Notes under the pieces: generated by a model
Databases searched by the model: none
What the model was told of the DNA's origin: nothing
What the model saw: only the letters and a program-made list of their open reading frames with translations
Made by a program: the position numbers and the translations under genes
Assembly: GCF_011761635.1 (NCBI RefSeq)
Contig: NZ_JAASRN010000002.1
Span: 708,634-772,633 of the forward strand
Source: Thermonema lapsum
Lineage (GTDB): Bacteria > Bacteroidota > Bacteroidia > Cytophagales > Thermonemataceae
Reading direction: 5' to 3'
DNA: 64,000 bases
Part shown: positions 1 to 7,672 of the stretch, piece after piece
Position numbering within the stretch: the stretch's first letter is position 1
How the letters are laid out: each line of letters starts with the position of its first letter

Positions 1-333
1 TAAGTTTCGGCTAAGATACTGCTGTTCAAATTCGAATAATATAAGGGAATTACGGTAGTCCTCTACCTTCCGGTTCAGCGATTTCTCATCGATTTCTGTT
101 TCTTGTAGTGCCTTTTGCAGCAGGAGCTGCTTACGCACCCACAGGTCTATGTAGCGCTTGACCAGCTGGGCACTGTCTTGTGGGGGGGTTCTTGGAGGCA
201 CCACCGACTGAAGGTCCTCTTCATACAGCACTTTGTCTTTCACGCGAGCTACTATTTTCTTGGTGTCTCCACCCTCCGGCTGACACGCCAGCAACAAACA
301 GACAGCCCCAAAAGCCAGCAAATAATTTTTCAT
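1..333 (-). CDS. SurA-like peptidyl-prolyl isomerase lipoprotein, N-terminal part (cut by window edge)
   Basis: The frame is open from an ATG at 331-333 to base 1, giving 111 codons without a stop. The protein starts MKNYLLAFGAVCLLLAC, a lipoprotein signal with Cys17 as the likely lipidated residue. The next part (KDKVLYEEDLQSVVPP, then a helical stretch rich in Lys, Gln and Glu) resembles the N-terminal chaperone region of SurA-type parvulins, which help outer-membrane proteins fold in the periplasm. It lies one base after the stop of the larger parvulin lipoprotein upstream, so the two are surely one transcript. The isomerase domain, if present, is outside the window. Confidence 0.7.
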   Translation of the reverse strand, partial: MKNYLLAFGAVCLLLACQPEGGDTKKIVARVKDKVLYEEDLQSVVPPRTPPQDSAQLVKRYIDLWVRKQLLLQKALQETEIDEKSLNRKVEDYRNSLILFEFEQQYLSRNL

Positions 334-334
334 T

Positions 335-2629
335 TTACTTTTTTACTAATGACAACAAGTTTTCTTGCACAATGCGCACGGGGTAGCGCTCTTTCAGCTC
401 TTTCACCCATTCTTCTTCCAAAAACTTTTGATAATCGTTGATTACCTCACCGCGTGCCTCATTGTATTCCTTCAAACGAGCAGGCTCTACTTTTATGATA
501 CGTACAAAGAAATGTTTACCATCTTTCGAAAAGGTGTAATCACCACTCCGCAACTCCACTTGTTTAAGTACCGGCTCTTTGTCTGCTTCAAAAGCGCCTT
601 CTCGTACCTCTATGCCGTCTATTAGGTTTTTCAGTGCCTGCGGCGAGGTAGAAAACACACTTAGCTCTACCTTGCGGCTGTTGCGGTAGTGCATGTAGTC
701 TTTCTGTACAATTTGTGTGGAACTCACCCCACGTTGCTTCAAATACTGCACCAGAGCTTCTATGCGGCTTTTCGAGGTCCCTTCTGGCTCTTGCTTCTCC
801 TGATAGCCGGCAATTTCTATCTTCATAGCTTCATCTTCAAGCAACAAGCTCACCAATTGGTCAATCTTCATGAGATGTGAACGGGCAAAGGAGGTTTCCC
901 CTTTGGGGTAGTCAATAACGTAAGGGTTCACGACAGCATAGCGCCCATTGTTCTCCTGCAACAATGCTACTGCCCGTTGAAGGTCTTTTTTGTTCTGGCT
1001 CGAAATAATCAAAGCATGCACCCGTTGTGGGTATTGGTAGCGCTCCCGATGCGCCTCGAAGAATCGGCGTGCTCCGGCAGTATCTTCAATGGCACGCGTC
1101 CATACCTTTTCGGTCATGACATGAAAAAGCATCATACCCTCACGGTACTCACGCAGTAGGTGACGATACTCGGGGTATTTTTCACTCAAATGGGCTTTTT
1201 CAAAAGCCAAGGCTTGCTCATCTACGTAACGTTCAAAGAGTGCATCCAGATAAGCATGGGGCGTTGTGTGATTCTGAGGCACTTGCACCCGCTGCACATA
1301 TTCCACAAAGTCTTTCACCGACAACAGCGCTTTTTCTTGCACTTGAGGATGCTCAAAGGCAATGAGCACTTCACTCAATAGCTTTTCGGGCAAGGCAGGT
1401 GCCCAGCGCGCTTGTAATAGAGTGGAATCGGCATAAGCCCACAGCTGCCTTTTGGCTTTTTCGCTTACCTTTAAACGGTTTTCGCTCTTCAAACGACGCA
1501 GCAGTGCTTCTTGGCTCACCTTGGAACGGCTGTCCCGAGCTACATGCCGTTTAATCAGCTCTTCTATTTCTTCATAAGGTTCCAGCTCTTGGCGCTTGAT
1601 GAGCTTTACAATATGCCAACCATAGGGCGTCAGGAAAGGCTCAGAGATGTCGCCGGGTTTCTTTAGGGCAAAAGCAACAGCTTCAAATTCGGGCAAGGTG
1701 GTCCCCACAGTAAAGGGGGGCAACTCGCCTCCCTTGCTTTTGGTGTTTTGGTCTTCGGAGTACTGTCTGCACAGACTCTCCCAAGACTCACCCTTCTGCA
1801 GACGGCGGTAAATATCCCAAATCTTATTGCGCAAAGCAACAGAATCTTTTTCCGTAATGCCCTTGGGTACTCGCAACATGATGTGCGCTACCTGTACTTT
1901 ACCGCTGTTGGGGCGCTTGTCGTGTACTTTCAAGATATGGTAACCATACTTCGTGCGAAAAATAGGCGACACTTCACCTACAGGCGTTTCATATGCCATA
2001 TTTTCGAAAGGATAAACCATCTGCAAAGCGGTGAAGTAGCCCAGATAGCCGCGATTGGTTTTAGCTGAAGGGTCATCGGAATAACGGCGTGCCAACACAC
2101 CAAAGTCGGCACCATTTACCACTTCTTGACGAATTTGCTGTATGCGCTCATAGGCACGCATGGTGTCCTGCGGTGAGGCATCCTCAGCTACTGCTACCAA
2201 GATATGCGATGCGCTCACTTCTGTCTTCATACGCTCGTAGGCTTGCTTTGCCAGCGAGTCTATGGTGCGATTGTCCTTCAAATATGGCTTGGCAAGCTGT
2301 TCCTTATAGGTTTCAAACTCCTGCAAAAACTGCGCGGTAGTGTCCACACCTTGTTCGCGGGCATACAGTACCTTCAGCTTGAACTTAATATAGAGGTCCA
2401 GATAATCGCGCAGACTTTGCTCTGTATAGGCGCTATCATCTTGGGTAAGGTTTTTTTCATAGACAAACAAAAACTCTGAACGCCGGATGGGCTCATTGCC
2501 CACATAAGCAATCACTGGGTCTTGTTCTTCCATACGGGCTTGTTGCTTTGGGGCATGCACAGAACGATTGCATGACACTAAAAAAAGAACAACCCCGCCC
2601 AGCAGATAATAGGCTCTAAAAAGATTCAT
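335..2629 (-). CDS. Two-domain parvulin (PpiC/SurA-like) peptidyl-prolyl isomerase lipoprotein
   Basis: The 764-residue protein has a lipoprotein signal (LVSC, Cys20), a SurA-like helical N-terminal region, and two parvulin domains at about residues 138-240 and 246-350. Each carries the family signature ending in G-Y-H-I-L-K or G-W-H-I-V-K. The long helical C-terminal half has no motif I recognise. The likely role is periplasmic prolyl isomerase and chaperone for outer-membrane proteins. Bacteroidota often carry runs of such lipoproteins, and the next gene downstream is a second one. Family call is firm; substrates are unknown. Confidence 0.85.
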   Translation of the reverse strand: MNLFRAYYLLGGVVLFLVSCNRSVHAPKQQARMEEQDPVIAYVGNEPIRRSEFLFVYEKNLTQDDSAYTEQSLRDYLDLYIKFKLKVLYAREQGVDTTAQFLQEFETYKEQLAKPYLKDNRTIDSLAKQAYERMKTEVSASHILVAVAEDASPQDTMRAYERIQQIRQEVVNGADFGVLARRYSDDPSAKTNRGYLGYFTALQMVYPFENMAYETPVGEVSPIFRTKYGYHILKVHDKRPNSGKVQVAHIMLRVPKGITEKDSVALRNKIWDIYRRLQKGESWESLCRQYSEDQNTKSKGGELPPFTVGTTLPEFEAVAFALKKPGDISEPFLTPYGWHIVKLIKRQELEPYEEIEELIKRHVARDSRSKVSQEALLRRLKSENRLKVSEKAKRQLWAYADSTLLQARWAPALPEKLLSEVLIAFEHPQVQEKALLSVKDFVEYVQRVQVPQNHTTPHAYLDALFERYVDEQALAFEKAHLSEKYPEYRHLLREYREGMMLFHVMTEKVWTRAIEDTAGARRFFEAHRERYQYPQRVHALIISSQNKKDLQRAVALLQENNGRYAVVNPYVIDYPKGETSFARSHLMKIDQLVSLLLEDEAMKIEIAGYQEKQEPEGTSKSRIEALVQYLKQRGVSSTQIVQKDYMHYRNSRKVELSVFSTSPQALKNLIDGIEVREGAFEADKEPVLKQVELRSGDYTFSKDGKHFFVRIIKVEPARLKEYNEARGEVINDYQKFLEEEWVKELKERYPVRIVQENLLSLVKK

Positions 2630-2695
2630 ACGGTTTAGTCATTTGCCTTTGAGAGAAATGGCGTCTGCAATTTTACAAATTTTCCACAAAAGGAA

Positions 2696-3124
2696 CTAAG
2701 AAGCTTTTTCAGATACCAAAGCTTTTTGCAAACGCCACACACGACAACCTTCCCTTTCAAAAACATCTACTTTATCCATGATGGAACGCACCAGACGCAA
2801 GCCTAAACCACCTTTCCGGCGGCTACGAATCAAAGCCTGAATACGGGGTGGGGTGTAGCCTTTCATATCAAAAGCCGAACGACCGGAGGTGTCCACTATT
2901 TCAATGATTAGCAAGTCTTCTTTGAGTATAATCTCCACCCAGATGCGGTCGGTAGAAGCGGCAGGCACGTGGACAATCAGATTGCTGCACACCTCGTCTA
3001 CAGCCAACACCAGTTGATTCAAGGTAATTTCGGATAGTGCCAATGAGTGGAGTGCACGCCAAACAAAGCGACGCAAATCAGACAAATAACGACTATCGTA
3101 AGGTATGTTCAGGTTAAGCCTCAT
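2696..3124 (-). CDS. RsbW/SpoIIAB-like anti-sigma or switch kinase (GHKL ATPase fold)
   Basis: This 142-residue protein has the GHKL ATP-binding boxes of anti-sigma serine kinases: an N box at 43-52 (DEVCSNLIVH, with Glu44 and Asn48), a G1 box around Asp78-Gly81, and a G2 segment RKGGLGLRLV at 103-112. In known systems the kinase phosphorylates an RsbV-type antagonist and releases a sigma factor or another partner. It follows an RsbV-like gene, and the junction carries a 32-base tandem duplication that repeats the first codons of this gene. The ATG at 3124 overlaps the TGA of a tiny frame created by that duplication. No sigma-B-type gene or PP2C phosphatase is nearby, so the output is unknown. 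Confidence 0.85.
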   Translation of the reverse strand: MRLNLNIPYDSRYLSDLRRFVWRALHSLALSEITLNQLVLAVDEVCSNLIVHVPAASTDRIWVEIILKEDLLIIEIVDTSGRSAFDMKGYTPPRIQALIRSRRKGGLGLRLVRSIMDKVDVFEREGCRVWRLQKALVSEKAS

Positions 3125-3160
3125 TTAACGTAAAATATATTCAGGTTAAGCCTCATTTAA
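3108..3160. repeat. 32-base tandem duplication at the rsbV-rsbW junction
   Basis: The 21-base sequence at 3108-3128 recurs exactly at 3140-3160, offset 32 bases, and matching continues imperfectly outside it. The left copy covers the start codon and first codons of the RsbW-like gene. The right copy covers the last codons and stop of the RsbV-like gene. The right copy keeps an in-frame ATG that would encode the same first residues and stop at a TGA overlapping the true ATG, which suggests the two genes once overlapped by a few bases. Confidence 0.9.
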
Positions 3161-3487
3161 ATAAGTATTAGCTTCATTTCGGTTGCCGTAAATATTCAGT
3201 AAACGGTCCACGCCCAAAATTTCAAACACATTGGCGACCTTGGGCTTCATGGAACAAATCGCTAACTTAATATGCTTCTCCTCAAACTCATCTAAGTGTG
3301 AGAGAATTACACCCAAGCCTGCCGAAGAAATGTAATTCAACTCTTCAAAATCTATCAATATCTTTTGAGCACCTTGGGCTTTTGCTTTCTCTATGGCTTC
3401 ATCGAAAAGAATGGAAGAAGCAGCATCCAACTCGCCTTTGGGGCACAATACCCATATGTCGCCTTCTTTTGTAACAGACACTTCCAT
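3146..3487 (-). CDS. STAS-domain anti-sigma factor antagonist (RsbV/SpoIIAA-like)
   Basis: A complete 113-residue single STAS domain. The phosphoacceptor loop reads YISSAGLGV (residues 52-60), with Ser55 at the position phosphorylated in SpoIIAA and RsbV. The usual preceding Asp is Ser54 here, a common variant outside Firmicutes. The RsbW-like kinase follows directly, which fits partner switching: unphosphorylated antagonist binds the kinase and frees its target. No phosphatase that would reset it is visible. I see no clear TAnnTTTG promoter in the 91 bases upstream. Confidence 0.88.
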   Translation of the reverse strand: MEVSVTKEGDIWVLCPKGELDAASSILFDEAIEKAKAQGAQKILIDFEELNYISSAGLGVILSHLDEFEEKHIKLAICSMKPKVANVFEILGVDRLLNIYGNRNEANTYLNEA

Positions 3488-3578
3488 TTTGCTCTTTCAC
3501 TTCAATAATACGCAGCTGATGAAACGAAGGTTTTTTAAAAAAAACGAATCTTGCAGTATATTGTTTTTTAAAGTTTGG

Positions 3579-4472
3579 TCAGAAGCCTCCTTGAAAACGC
3601 AAATAAGTACCTAAGGGTAGTTTGCGCCCAGCATGGTCGGGCACATACAACTCGCCTACCTCGGCATGCCGAGCTGCCGGCAGATGTCGGAAAACGCTTT
3701 GGGTCAGGCTCTCTGCAATTAAGGCAGAAAAGCCAACCGAATACAGGTTCAAGAGGAAGAAGTGCTGCTGCTCATCTAACAATTTTGCACACAGCTGCAT
3801 CAGCTCGTTGATGTGGTCTTCCAACACCCACTTTTCGCCATTAGGACCTCTTCCATAAGCTGGCGGGTCCAGCAAGATGCCTTGGTACTTGCGCCCGCGC
3901 TTCACCTCACGCTGCACAAACTTCATAGCGTCTTCAACCACCCAACGGATGCCGTCCAGTTTAGAAGCTTCTTGGTTTTGACTTGCCCAGTTGACTACCT
4001 GCCGCACCGCGTCAACGTGCACCACATCAGCACCCGCTTGACGCGCCGCCAACGATGCCCCCCCTGTGTAAGCAAATAAGTTCAACACTTTGGGCTGTTG
4101 CATACGCTTACATACCGAAGCTATGTATTCCCAATTGGCAGCTTGTTCAGGAAATAAGCCCACATGTTTAAAAGCGGTCAGTGCCAACCGAAAGCGAAGA
4201 CTTAGTTGCTTACTTTTATACTGCACAAACCAAGGTTCTTTCAACGCACGGTAATGCTGCCACTCGCCCCGCTCTTCACGCCCTCCCTTGCCTGTTAAAG
4301 CAAAATGCACATGTGCCAACTGTCGCCATTTTTCTTGTGGCAAAGCAGGGTCCCAAACAGCTTGGGGCTCTGGGCGCGACAGTACATAGTTCCCAAAACG
4401 CTCCAGTTTGTAGCGATTGCCGCTGTCAATGAGCTCATAGTCTTGCCATACAGGCGTTTGTATCTGAATCAT
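3579..4472 (-). CDS. Class I SAM-dependent RNA methyltransferase (RlmI/RlmK-like)
   Basis: The 297-residue protein has a SAM-binding motif VLNLFAYTGGASLAA at about 128-142, an acidic residue after the second strand (VVHVDAV), and the catalytic DPPAYGRG motif near residue 202. DPP(S/A)(F/Y) followed by glycines is typical of the family that includes 23S rRNA methyltransferases RlmI and the C-terminal half of RlmKL. There is no PUA domain, so it is a short form. The target nucleotide cannot be told from sequence. It stands alone between two intergenic gaps. Confidence 0.75.
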   Translation of the reverse strand: MIQIQTPVWQDYELIDSGNRYKLERFGNYVLSRPEPQAVWDPALPQEKWRQLAHVHFALTGKGGREERGEWQHYRALKEPWFVQYKSKQLSLRFRLALTAFKHVGLFPEQAANWEYIASVCKRMQQPKVLNLFAYTGGASLAARQAGADVVHVDAVRQVVNWASQNQEASKLDGIRWVVEDAMKFVQREVKRGRKYQGILLDPPAYGRGPNGEKWVLEDHINELMQLCAKLLDEQQHFFLLNLYSVGFSALIAESLTQSVFRHLPAARHAEVGELYVPDHAGRKLPLGTYLRFQGGF

Positions 4473-4667
4473 AAAACACTCTATCCCATAAAACTACTGG
4501 CAAAACTATACAAATTCGAGTGATGTTTTTTTGTAAGGTAGCCGTCTTATTCCTTAGACAGGTATAAAAAGAAAAAAGAAGAAAATAAATCACCTGCCAC
4601 TTTTACCAAGAACAAGGTATTAACAATAAAATAACACCCAAAAACTAACTTTAAGCAAGAAAGCAAT

Positions 4668-4675
4668 TAAATTTG
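4668..4675 (+). promoter_or_regulatory. Bacteroidota -7 element (TAAATTTG) before ppx/gppA
   Basis: This is a perfect TAnnTTTG match 33 bases before the ATG at 4709. The predicted transcript start (about 4682) falls after an upstream in-frame start at 4673, which supports the ATG at 4709. No convincing -33 TTG is visible at the right distance. Confidence 0.5.
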
Positions 4676-4708
4676 GCGTGCGTTTTGCTGGCATCTCATA
4701 CACAGACA

Positions 4709-5695
4709 ATGAAAACACAGTCTAAATATTGCAAAAACAAGCTGCAAAAGCTTTACGAATCGCCCCTAAGCGTGATGGACTTAGGGACCAATACCTTTCA
4801 TCTTTTGATTGCCAAACTAAAAAACCCTCTTCCCGATTACCAGCCGTTCGAAGTCATCCATAAAGAGAAAATAGCTGTAAAGATAGGACAAAACGGCATT
4901 AGCCGGGGCATCATCAACGAGCAAGCCCAAACACGCATGTTCGAAGCGCTACGCTACTTCCGACTTAGTCTTGCCGAATACGACATAAACCCCGGCGAAG
5001 TAGAAGCCATGGCTACCAGCGCTCTGCGCAATGCAAGCAACGGCACTTGGCTGGTACAAAAAATAAAAGAAGAGTTTGGCTTAAACATACAAATCATCGA
5101 CGGTGAAGAAGAAGCAGAACTTATCTACTATGGCGTAAAAGCTTACATGCCCATAGGTAGCGCCCCCGCACTCATCATGGATATAGGCGGCGGTAGTGTG
5201 GAGTTTATTATCGGTACCGACCGGGAGATATTATGGAAAAAAAGCTTTGAAATGGGTGCCCAGCGTCTTTTCGATTTGTTCATGCACCACGACCCCATTC
5301 ACCCCCAGGACATCGAGCTCCTGCGCCACTACTTGGCACAGGAGCTCGAACCCCTCTTCGAAGCATGTCGCCAGTATCGCCCTGTCTATTTAATTGGCTC
5401 TTCCGGCACTTTCGACACGCTCAAAGACATAGAAGAGGCACAAACAGGCATGCCGTGTGATGAAATTACTTTTTCCCAATTTGAAAAAATCCATTGGCAA
5501 CTACTCAAGAAAAACAGGCAGGAGCGCCTAAACATAGCCGGCATGTCCGAAATGCGTGTCGATATGATTGTTGTCGCTTCCATACTTCTGCACTATGTCA
5601 TGCACCAAGTCGGGCTTTCTTACCTCAAAGTGTCGTTATATGCTCTAAAAGAGGGGGTTTTGTTTAAAAAATTAACTCACTTATTGACTACATAA
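4709..5695 (+). CDS. Ppx/GppA family exopolyphosphatase / pppGpp phosphohydrolase
   Basis: The 328-residue protein has the actin-like ATPase phosphate-1 motif MDLGTNTFHLLIA at 23-35 and phosphate-2 motif IMDIGGGSVEFI in the middle, both diagnostic of Ppx/GppA. It covers the two catalytic lobes only, without the C-terminal HD-like extension of E. coli Ppx, as is common in Bacteroidota. Such enzymes remove terminal phosphates from polyphosphate or pppGpp; which one cannot be decided here. The start at 4709 is preferred over 4673 because a -7 promoter element lies at 4668-4675. Confidence 0.85.
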   Translation: MKTQSKYCKNKLQKLYESPLSVMDLGTNTFHLLIAKLKNPLPDYQPFEVIHKEKIAVKIGQNGISRGIINEQAQTRMFEALRYFRLSLAEYDINPGEVEAMATSALRNASNGTWLVQKIKEEFGLNIQIIDGEEEAELIYYGVKAYMPIGSAPALIMDIGGGSVEFIIGTDREILWKKSFEMGAQRLFDLFMHHDPIHPQDIELLRHYLAQELEPLFEACRQYRPVYLIGSSGTFDTLKDIEEAQTGMPCDEITFSQFEKIHWQLLKKNRQERLNIAGMSEMRVDMIVVASILLHYVMHQVGLSYLKVSLYALKEGVLFKKLTHLLTT

Positions 5696-5714
5696 ACAGC
5701 TTTTTGTACCTTTG
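5684..5714 (+). promoter_or_regulatory. Promoter of the rimP-nusA operon
   Basis: TTG at 5684-5686, 20 bases, then TACCTTTG at 5707-5714, which matches the Bacteroidota TTG / TAnnTTTG consensus well. Transcription should begin near 5721, just before the leader hairpin. The -33 element lies within the last codons of ppx/gppA. Confidence 0.65.
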
Positions 5715-5734
5715 TGCTAAGACAGATCTCTTGT

Positions 5735-5764
5735 AAAGAGGGGTAGCAATACCCCTCTTTTGCT
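5735..5764 (+). terminator. Hairpin in the rimP leader (attenuator or ppx terminator)
   Basis: A perfect 10-base stem, AAAGAGGGGT / ACCCCTCTTT, with a 6-base loop, followed by only four T's. It lies between the rimP promoter and the rimP start, about 14-40 bases after the predicted transcript start. It could end ppx transcripts, act as an attenuator of the rimP operon, or both. Confidence 0.6.
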
Positions 5765-5796
5765 TATAGCATCGGCAAAACAAAATATAGGAAGGT

Positions 5797-6273
5797 ATGG
5801 AGGTACAAGAATTAAAGGAGCGCATCCGGGCATGCATCATGCCCCTTATTCAAGAACCCTATTATCTGGTGGATATAGAGGTAAAGCCCTTTCGACGCAA
5901 AACGCGTGTAGCTATCTTCGTAGATACCGATACAGGCATTCAAATAGATGAGTGTGCGGAATTGAGCCGCCAAATTGGGGATTTGTTAGACCAAATCGCA
6001 GAGCTGGACGAAGGTTACACCCTGGAGGTATCGTCGCCTGGCTTAGACCGCCCGCTAAGCGGAGAACGCCAATTCCGCAAAAATATAGGGCGGCACGTAT
6101 CGGTGCACCTTACCGGCAACAAACAACTGCTTGCCCGACTCGAAGCCTACACCGCTACAAGCTTGCAGCTCACCCAATTGGAGCCACACCCCACTGCCAA
6201 AGGCAAGTGGAAAGAAACCCCCATCGAGGTAAAGCTCGAAGACGTAGAAGCAATATATGTTGTTGTTGAATAA
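5797..6273 (+). CDS. rimP: Ribosome maturation factor RimP
   Basis: A 158-residue protein with the RimP pattern: an N-terminal domain containing the hallmark LEVSSPGLDRPL at about 79-90, then an SH3-like C-terminal domain ending in a beta strand with alternating valines. RimP assists maturation of the 30S subunit. The order rimP-nusA-infB is the classic bacterial arrangement. The nusA start lies 11 bases downstream. A start at 5760 is possible in another frame, but only the 5797 frame gives RimP. Confidence 0.93.
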   Translation: MEVQELKERIRACIMPLIQEPYYLVDIEVKPFRRKTRVAIFVDTDTGIQIDECAELSRQIGDLLDQIAELDEGYTLEVSSPGLDRPLSGERQFRKNIGRHVSVHLTGNKQLLARLEAYTATSLQLTQLEPHPTAKGKWKETPIEVKLEDVEAIYVVVE

Positions 6274-6284
6274 AAAGATAAGAT

Positions 6285-7529
6285 ATGATTGATAACAGAG
6301 AATTAACCGAATCGTTCATGGAGCTGGCGCGTGCCAAAGGCATTGACCGCCCCACCATGATTCGTATCATAGAAGATGTGTTTCGCACTATGATACGCAA
6401 GCAATACGGCGATGACTCTAACTTCGATGTCATCATCAACTCCGACGGCGACCTTGAAATATTCCGCTATCGTGAAATAGTGCCCGACGATTCCCCCGAA
6501 CTGGCTGATGACAACACCAAAATCAGTCTTTCAGAGGCACGCAAAATAGAAGCAGACTTTGAGGTAGGCGAAGAAATTGCCGAACCCATCGACCCTCAGA
6601 ACTTTGGACGGCGTGTCATCATGACCGGGCGCCAAACGCTCATTCAAAAAATAAAAGACTGGGAAAAAGAACGCATGTTCTTGAAATACAAAGACCTGGT
6701 CGGCACCATCGTTACCGGAGAAGTGTACCAAGTCTTGCGCAACCGTGACCTTATTGTCCTTGACAATGAAGACAACGAATTGCTTTTGCCTCGCAATCAG
6801 CAAATTCCCAAGGACCGTTACCGCAAGGGCGATACCATCCGTGCCATTGTAGACAAAGTAGAGCTCATCCATGGCTCGCCGAAAGTCATTTTGTCTCGGA
6901 CCTCCCCCGTATTTCTCGAACGCCTCTTCGAACAGGAAGTACCCGAAGTCGCCGACGGTATCATAGCCATACGCAAGGTAGTGCGTGAACCCGGCGAACG
7001 TGCCAAAGTAGCCGTGGAATCGTTCGATGACCGCATCGACCCCGTAGGCGCTTGTGTGGGCATGCGCGGTTCTCGCATCCACGCCATCGTGCGCGAGCTA
7101 AACAACGAAAACATAGACGTCATCAACTATACCGATAACTTGGAACTGCTCATTGCCCGTGCTTTGGCACCCGCCAAGCTTTCAGCCGTCAAGCTCGAAG
7201 AAAATGGACGCGTTTCAGTTTACTTGAAATTAGACCAAGTGCCTTTGGCTATCGGTAAAAACGGACTCAACATTAAACTTGCCGGCAAGCTCATAGGCAG
7301 GGAAATAGATGTATTTCGTGAAATGGATGAAGAAGATGAGGAAGATGTGGACTTGAGAGAGTTCCAAGACGAAATAGAAGAGTGGATTATCGAGGAGTTC
7401 CGCAAGGTGGGCTTCGATACTGCCAAAAGCGTTTTGGCAGTGCCCAAAGAAGACTTGGTACGCCGCACCGACCTCGAAGAAGAAACCATCGACTACGTGC
7501 TGGACATATTGCGTAAAGAATTCGAGTAA
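6285..7529 (+). CDS. nusA: Transcription termination/antitermination protein NusA
   Basis: The 414-residue NusA has an N-terminal RNA-polymerase-binding domain (about 1-125), an S1 domain (about 135-200) and two KH domains (about 205-345), including GACVGMRGSRI and AIGKNGLNIKLA. A short acidic linker and one helix-hairpin-helix-like C-terminal repeat follow. It lacks the second acidic repeat of E. coli NusA, as is usual in Bacteroidota. It binds RNA polymerase and nascent RNA to modulate pausing, termination and antitermination. A strong hairpin follows immediately, so nusA and infB are probably only partly co-transcribed. Confidence 0.95.
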   Translation: MIDNRELTESFMELARAKGIDRPTMIRIIEDVFRTMIRKQYGDDSNFDVIINSDGDLEIFRYREIVPDDSPELADDNTKISLSEARKIEADFEVGEEIAEPIDPQNFGRRVIMTGRQTLIQKIKDWEKERMFLKYKDLVGTIVTGEVYQVLRNRDLIVLDNEDNELLLPRNQQIPKDRYRKGDTIRAIVDKVELIHGSPKVILSRTSPVFLERLFEQEVPEVADGIIAIRKVVREPGERAKVAVESFDDRIDPVGACVGMRGSRIHAIVRELNNENIDVINYTDNLELLIARALAPAKLSAVKLEENGRVSVYLKLDQVPLAIGKNGLNIKLAGKLIGREIDVFREMDEEDEEDVDLREFQDEIEEWIIEEFRKVGFDTAKSVLAVPKEDLVRRTDLEEETIDYVLDILRKEFE

Positions 7530-7538
7530 AATAGACTT

Positions 7539-7592
7539 AGGACCTCTTCGTGCTTGCCTCACATTTTCAGAAGTGAAGAGGTCCTGCGTTTT
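7539..7592 (+). terminator. Intrinsic terminator between nusA and infB
   Basis: An 11-base perfect stem, AGGACCTCTTC (7539-7549) with GAAGAGGTCCT (7575-7585), a 25-base loop, then GCGTTTTT. It begins 10 bases after the nusA stop, and a fresh promoter for infB follows. Confidence 0.75.
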
Positions 7593-7612
7593 TAATACCA
7601 AATTAAATTGTG

Positions 7613-7620
7613 TAAATTTG
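7613..7620 (+). promoter_or_regulatory. -7 element (TAAATTTG) for infB
   Basis: A perfect TAnnTTTG 53 bases before the infB ATG and 28 bases after the nusA terminator hairpin. No clear -33 TTG is visible. It would let infB be expressed independently of rimP-nusA. Confidence 0.5.
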
Positions 7621-7672
7621 CGTTGATTCCTGCAACAGGGTCACTGTAAATAAAATCATTAAGGAACAGTAT

